DNA from: Nicotiana tabacum | Lineage: Eukaryota > Streptophyta > Magnoliopsida > Solanales > Solanaceae | Direction: 5' to 3' | Length of the DNA stretch: 64,000 bases | NCBI RefSeq assembly: GCF_000715075.1 | Contig: NC_134084.1 | Span: 6,326,501-6,390,500 of the forward strand | Shown here: positions 58,293 through 64,000 of the stretch, in pieces | Position numbering within the stretch: the first letter of the stretch is position 1 | How the letters are laid out: each line of letters starts with the position of its first letter | Made by a program: the position numbers and the translations under genes | Notes under the pieces: generated by a model | Databases searched by the model: none | What the model was told of the DNA's origin: nothing | What the model saw: only the letters and a program-made list of their open reading frames with translations

Positions 58293-58830
58293 GGCCTTGA
58301 CTTTGAGGGTGATTGCTCCTTCACTTCCCATGATAACTTCGATTTCCACTCAAAGACCTTGCTTGTTTATTGACTAACCACTCTCTCTATCACCCTAATC
58401 ACAGAAAATACCTCTTCTCTGTTCAGACCCAATACCCTTTATCTATTGCATTGCTCATGAACTGACATTTACCAAACCTTTGTGTCTCACATGAATCCCA
58501 AAGCATGTCAATTGCCACCCACTCAGTGCGTATGTTGTTCTTTCTTGACTTAAACCACTGGCCTTGGCCTTGAGGTCTATTTCTCCTTCACTTGCTATGA
58601 TAACTTTGATTTCTGCTTGGAAGACCTTGCTTGTTTATTCACTAACCACTTTCTTTGTTAATCTTATCACAGAAAATACCTTTGATCCGTTCACCTAACA
58701 CCCTCCATCTGTTGCATTGTTCATGAATTGAGATATACCAAACCTTTGTATTTCACATGGATCCCAAAGAATGTTGATTGTTACCAACTCAGTGTGCTTG
58801 TTGTTCTTTCTTGACTTATGACACTTTGAT
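58293..58830. repeat. Diverged tandem duplication, about 270 bp
   Basis: The sequence from GGCCTTGA at 58293 recurs from 58566. Shared phrases include AAGACCTTGCTTGTTTATT, ATCACAGAAAATACC, ACCAAACCTTTGT and TTGTTCTTTCTTGACTTA in the same order. The copies differ by substitutions and small gaps. Confidence 0.85.
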
Positions 58831-59154
58831 TTGCTAGCCAGATCCCGTTTTGTGCAAATGGAAAGCTGGTGGCAAATTTTGAAGTCATTTCTCACTTGTT
58901 CTGACCAAACAGACTCAGGAAGAGGAAGTAAACAAGACAACCGGAACAGAGTAAAGAACAATGGAAAGAGATGATTCCTAACAAGAAAACTACAAAGTCG
59001 AAACCTATCAGATGTGGATACCAACTCTAATAACCATGACATGCACCTATGGATATTCTATCAAGAAAGTCTAATGTTCAACTCTTGTTATACCCCCAAA
59101 CCGTGAAACTGGGCTTCAATGCTCCGATTATCCAATCGGATTCACAATCCCTAT

Positions 59155-59353
59155 TCGACTTGTAGTGCCCGAAGGGTTTTCACCATCAAGCCTATCTCAT
59201 TTTGTTTTTTCTCTCAACTTATAGTCGCCTCAAGGTGCTCGTGAAGGTTCTCACCAATAAGACTCTCTCATTTTTTATTTCTCTCAGATTTCATCGCCTT
59301 ACGGTGCCTGTAAGGGTTTTCACCAATAAGACTCTCTCATTTTTCATTTTCCT
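59155..59353. repeat. Three tandem units of about 65-70 bp
   Basis: Each unit contains a GGT(T)CTCACCA or GGTTTTCACCA phrase followed by AAGACTCTCTCATTTTT or a close variant. Confidence 0.8.
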
Positions 59354-60017
59354 CGTTTGGACCGGAATGTTTCCCATTATATGATTCACCTCTACTTGCT
59401 TGCCTTGGCATCTCTCAAAGACTGATCGGAAGGTCTTTCTCTGGACCGTAATATGGGCTTTTGGATGGGGTTAGAAAGAAAGGGTATCAAAAGGCTCAAA
59501 ACAAGCTCAACCGCGTTCAAAATTACAACTTTTGGAACCAGATTTTCTCACAACAACCGCAACTTCTGCCCCAATTTCTTTGCTTGGGGACTTTTGGATT
59601 TTTATTTTGATGGGACCGAACCGTGAGGCTTCCTACGTATCCTTAAAAGGAATCAGATCGAACGTAGTTCATGTCATAGGAATTACTTTGTTTGTTGTGA
59701 TTTTTCTTTTCTTTTTCTTTGTCTTCTTTTCTTCTTTTTGTTTTTCTTTTTGTTGTTTTTTCCTCTCTTTTTCTTTTTTGTTCTTTTTATTTTCATTCTT
59801 TTCTTTCTCTTTTTCTCTTTGTCGTTTACTTACATTTTGCACTTGCGTTTCTGAACTTTACTACTAATTCCAAAAGAGGAGTATGAAAAAGAAATAAATA
59901 AGGCTCAAAAGGGTAACAAAGGATAAAGTGTTTAGATAGCAGAATAAAATGTCTTCGTCATTCCAATCTTCAAAGCACGCCAGATGCAAATAGCACAATT
60001 AAACAATCTAAAGAAAT

Positions 60018-60232
60018 GACACATAATATATTTTGACTGCATTAGAATTGATAGTCATATACACACATTTGCCTTCTACATTTGCTAAATAAAAAGCACC
60101 TTTGGACAACACTCTCACTCTCACTACCACGAACGGCTCCAGTCAATTTGGGCAAACTTGCCTTTAGCTTCAACCCGATGCGGCATGATGCATTTCAATA
60201 GGGTTTCTTTATGTTTTACCTGCCCTAGTTTC
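60018..60232 (-). pseudogene. Integrase C-terminal remnant of the pol-deleted Gypsy element
   Basis: The minus strand reads IMPHRVEAKGKFAQ, then after a shift SKGAFYLANVEGKCV and NSNAVKIYYV. This corresponds to the last part of Tat-type integrases (the usual pattern is GKF...NW.GP...VLS.GAL.L.D.EG). It lies about 500 bp downstream of the gag end, where more than 3 kb of pol would be expected. Confidence 0.62.
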
Positions 60233-60729
60233 ACACAATTCGGGCTTGAAGTGATCTCAAAATGCCTTTACTTATTTCCCTCAAATGTCCCTATCATCTT
60301 CAAAATTGTTTTATTGCTTCATGACTAAATTGACTTTTAAAACCAGGCTGAGAATTATGCGTGCATGTCATGTCACTAGGGTCAACAAGAAAAGAACTAT
60401 AAAAGAAAAGAGAACTAAACAAAAATGACTAGCAGTTACAGAAAACAGAAAATTGCATTAGACAACTGGTGAAAGGATTTGAACAACAAAACAAGAAAAC
60501 TAAACTGGGGTTACAAACCTAGAACAAACCTAGACAACACTAAACGAGCTGCTATGACTAAACAACTAGGCAAAATAAAAGGATACAAGGGTTTGAGTCA
60601 CAAGACAATATCCGGATTACAACCCTGGAAATAACCCGGATAATAGAAATGACAACAAAAATAAACCACCAAAACTTCTCCCTGGCTAACCAAGAAAAGA
60701 GCGTCTTTCCAATCACCAAACTCAGCATC

Positions 60730-62648
60730 TTAGCCACTGACTTCTGCATCAACAATACTAGGACCTTCACAAGTCTCCATCACATTATTCTTAACAAATT
60801 GCTTTTGGGTTCCATGTGCCTTCTCATTCTTAGGATCAACCTCTGATAGCGCCAAAAGCTTCGTAGTGCGTGGACCTACAAGGATCTCAGAATAATTATC
60901 ATATCCCTTTTCAAAATAAATCATACCCACCATATGCGTCTCATTACGCATAGGCGATGGACCTTGGCTAGTGTCTGTTGTATCTGGATTTTGTACGACA
61001 ATGTCACCTACATCAATAAGCTTCTGAATTGCTTTGTTCAGATGCCAACACTTCTCTATGTCATGCCCCGAGGCATCTAAGCAATATGCGCACCTTTGAG
61101 AAAAATCAAACTTCTTTGGAAGAGGGTTTTGCATTTTTATTTGAATCGGCTTCAACATGTCCAATTTCCTTAGCCTCTAGAACAGACTGGCATATGACTC
61201 TCCCAATGGAGTGAAGGTTTTCTTTCTCTGCAACCTCTCGTTCTTAAATGCTTGATTGGGCCGAAAACCTGATCCAAGAGGGTTTCGGTAGGCTCGTGGG
61301 GGCGAATAAGACATTTGGGGAAGTGGTGTGGGCCATCGCGAGCCTTGTGGGTGTGGAGCATATGGTGGTCCATTATGGATAGGGTACTAGGAAAGTGATG
61401 TGACTTTAGGAGTTCTGTGGAGAAAAGTAGCATTGGGGAGGGTCATCCGGTGCACAAGGATATCCATGGGGACGATGTAAGGCTGGAAGTGCTTAGCAGG
61501 AGGCCCATCGGATCATCTTTTCTATTTCTCTTTCTTCCACCCAAATTTACTCGGATGTTCTGAATGTCTTTTGTAGTATCTTTCAATGCCGAATAACTCA
61601 TGATTTTGCCTGACTTGATTCTCTCTTCTACTATCTCCCCCATTTTTAACACATCATTGAAAGGCTTACCCAAGGCCGGGATGAAATGACTGAAGTAGGT
61701 GGGCCCCTAGGCTCGTAGGAAAAGCTCAACCATTTTTTTCACCAATTAGGGTACTGACTTGAGCATCTTGCTCCCTCCATCTGAGCCCAAACTCCCTAAA
61801 GCTTTCCTCTGGCTTCTTTTCCATTCTAGATAGGGAAGAGCGGTCTGGGGTAACGCCTGATTTGTATTGAAAGTATGGAACAAAATCTTGAGTCATGTCA
61901 CCCAATGTAGGCCATTTACCAACATCTTGATATGCCATTCCAAAGCTGCCTCAGTCAAGCTCTCATCAAAATAAGCCATGAACAAATCATCTTTCTCGCC
62001 AACACTTCTCATTTTACTGCAAAAGACCCTCAAATGGGCTACCGGATCCCCACGCCCATCATAAAAGTTAAATTTTGGCACTTTAAATCCCGCAATCCAT
62101 GCTACCCTGGTCTCCCATTCCTTGCTTGTTCTCTAAGGACTGTTCTATGCCTTTTAGCCTCCTGGTATCCCATCTCTCCCTTCTCTTCCTGTGAACTTTT
62201 CATTTTTAACATGAGGCTCATCACGCGGGCCCTACTTGTATGAGTTAGGGACCTTATGGGCAACCTTTGAGGAGTAATGTTGGGTATAATGAGCTTTGAG
62301 TGGGTGTTCATTGTCGGGGATAGTGGATGTGACAGGAAATCACTTTTGGGAAAAGATAGTTGGAGGACGAGTGATGGAGCTACTAGGGTAGTTGGGAAAG
62401 CTGTGATAAGCGGGTGGATCTGGAGAGTATGGATGATCATTTGGCATTGGGTCCGGAGTTTGGGTAAGTGCAGCATCTAGGAAGCTAGGTGGTGGCGGGG
62501 GTAGTGCCTTCCCAGTCATCCAAGCCTGATACATGTACGCCATGTGTTGTCTTAACATATTTACCTCTTCAACCAACCCATTGTCCTATTCCAACAACTG
62601 CTTCTGGGCACCGGTATCAACCAACTCAGTTCTGTTGTTGTCTCCCAT
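60730..62648 (-). pseudogene. Gag of the pol-deleted Gypsy element, broken
   Basis: From an ATG at 62648 (MGDNNRTELVDTG, with a TAG soon after) the minus strand encodes a proline-rich linker (KALPPPPPSFLD). The gag core follows (MPKFNFYDGRGDPVAHLRVF, then SLTEAALEWHIKML; PEESFREFGLRWREQ; GEIVEERIKSGKIMSYSALK), with a cysteine-histidine knuckle near 61080 (CAYCLDASGHDIEKC) toward its end. Stops and shifts occur between the parts, so this copy is not functional. The capsid core is nearly complete in layout. Confidence 0.82.
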
Positions 62649-64000
62649 TGTCTTTTGACTTTATGTTGTGGAGAAGAGTTACTACTTTATAAACCACAAT
62701 CTAACTACCTTTCTGCTATGAATATAACAAAATGAAGTCATCACATTAGCGTTAGGGCATTTAACATAAGATAATCTCACTTTATGTGCAATGCACCTAG
62801 CCACAGTTATCGGTTCTAAAAGACTTCGAGGGTACGAAGGTCAGTTGGCATCATCTCAATTTGTTCATTTCAATCCTTTCTTTTCTTTGCTTTTCCAACA
62901 CTTGCTTGATCATTTTCCTTCCTCTTTTTCTAATTTCACTCTTTTCTTTCCTCTTATCCCACAATTTCATCTCTTTTTCCTTTTTTCCTTTTTTTTTCTT
63001 TTCTTTTAACAGTAAAAAAATGATTCGATCGAACCCTATGTAGGTTGCCTACGTATCATGACGCCGCATGAATCAGATCTTTGCGTAGTTCTGGGAGATC
63101 GAGAATAAAGCAAACAAACTATAGTTATCTTTTTTTTTCTTTTTTACCTTAATGACTACTCTGATGAAAAAAGAGAAATAAAAGAAACAAAACCCCCCTT
63201 TTTTTTGAATTTCTAGACTTAATATTCTATAACCTATTATAAACTCAAGCTTAACGAGTAAATATTTTTGTTCTCTTTTTTTTCTTCCTTTTGAAACAAA
63301 CACTCTATGGGAAATTATTAAGGAAAAAATCCTACAAGAGAAAAATATTTTTTGATTTTTGATTTTTTTTAGGAAGGAAATCTAACCAATAAACCAAAGA
63401 AAAATATTTTGAATTTTCATTTGATATCCTTGAAGAAAGATTTCAAAATGAGAAATGAAAAAGATAAACAAAAAAAAAACTGTTTTTGGATTTTAGTTTT
63501 TGATTTTCTAAGAAAGAAACCTTAAAGACAAACAAAAGATAAAGTATGTTCCTTTTTTCTTCTATGTACAATATCCTAAAGTTCTAGTGAAAATAAAAGA
63601 ATATTTTTTTTATTTTTCATTAATTTCCCAAAAAATAACCTCAAAAAAATTTTTTTTTGGATTTTTGATATTAATACTTTAAAGAAAACGTTTTTAAAAA
63701 AAAAACAAAGTACTAAAAGACAATCTTTTTTTTGAATTTTTAGTCCTAATATACTAAAGGAAATATAAAAACAATTTTTTATTTTAAGTTCTAGATATTA
63801 ATTGCCTAAAGGAAAAACCACCTCAAAAATATATATTTTTCATTTCTACAATTATTATTCTAAAGAAAATTACTAACGGAAATATGAAACGCAAATTTAT
63901 TTTTTTTTGAATATTTGCCTTATTACACATCTTTCTTCAATACAAAGTGGGAAACACAATACCAAAAGACTCGACATTATTGTACAAAGCTAGAAGTTAA
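62649..64000 (-). other. Leader of the pol-deleted Gypsy element, A/T-rich
   Basis: No gene was seen. It holds T/C-rich runs (62880-63005), a copy of the CTACGTATC...CGTAGTTC motif (63023-63095) and, from about 63100 to 63960, degenerate units of roughly 75 bp built around TATTTTTTGATTTTTG and AAAGAAA phrases. The 5' LTR is expected beyond 64000. Confidence 0.55.

Larger units (their letters stand above)
57600..60010. other. Non-coding 3' region of the pol-deleted Gypsy element, with local duplications
   Basis: This stretch contains repeated 'GGTCCCATTATCC...GAGGGTCCTGAAAA' phrases (57700-58160, about four copies), a tandem duplication of about 270 bp (58293-58830), three copies of a unit of roughly 65 bp (59155-59353) and a T/C-rich low-complexity stretch (59690-59825). 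No gene was seen. Confidence 0.7.
53837..64000 (-). mobile_element. Gag-bearing, pol-deleted Gypsy (Tat-like) element, 5' end outside window
   Basis: The 3' LTR (53837-56371) is followed, on the + strand, by a polypurine tract, a long repeat-rich non-coding part, a short integrase C-terminal remnant and a gag gene, then a leader running off the window. Protease, reverse transcriptase, RNase H and most of integrase are absent, so this is a non-autonomous derivative that kept gag. It interrupts the + strand Tat element just after its integrase. Confidence 0.8.

Overview
This window is plant nuclear DNA, most probably from a Solanaceae species (tobacco, tomato and pepper group; Nicotiana is my best guess). 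I base this on the TS-type and Au-type SINEs, the AAACCG-rich hAT family, and the Tat-lineage Gypsy, Tnt1-like Copia and LARD families, all of which I recognise as Solanaceae repeats. No bacterial or organellar genes, tRNA or rRNA genes, or CRISPR arrays were seen.

Host gene. The one intact-looking cellular gene is a CC-NB-ARC-LRR immune receptor of the RPS2/RPS5/At4g27190-like type on the + strand. Exon 1 (4764-5300, 179 codons) encodes the coiled coil. Exon 2 (39658-42153, 831 codons) starts exactly at the P-loop and runs to the stop. GT/AG sites in phase 0 join them into one open frame of 1010 residues, with a predicted intron of 34,357 bp. The intron is packed with transposable elements, and every full-size retroelement in it lies antisense to the gene. 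The receptor has MHV in place of the usual MHD motif.

Layout. 1-4319: LARD-like non-autonomous LTR element, minus strand, 3' LTR cut by the window edge. 4351-4480: SINE. 4764-42153: receptor gene. Inside its intron, in order: a TS SINE (6350-7363) split by a 791-bp hAT element (6436-7226); a young, nearly intact Tnt1-like Copia (8308-13665); an older decayed Copia (13783-19145); a 12.3-kb Tat-lineage Gypsy (20005-32304) with an antisense ORF and a nested solo LTR (25455-27018); an internally deleted LINE (33349 to about 38690) split by a hAT element (36265-38068) that itself holds a probable MULE-like insert (36625-37451); and an Au SINE (39119-39264). After the gene: a Stowaway MITE (42875-43165); a probable solo LTR (43554-45904); remains of a Mutator-like element with a convergent GRF zinc-finger/membrane gene (about 45910-47823); a second Tat Gypsy on the + strand (47824-53836) cut off by another insertion; and a large gag-bearing, pol-deleted Gypsy derivative on the minus strand (53837 to beyond 64000).

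The elements document insertion order. At least three nests are supported by target-site duplications read directly from the sequence: SINE/hAT, Gypsy/solo LTR, and LINE/hAT. The young Copia sits in older repeat DNA with a perfect 5-bp duplication. The receptor is the only gene likely to act for the plant; the rest is mobile DNA at different stages of decay.
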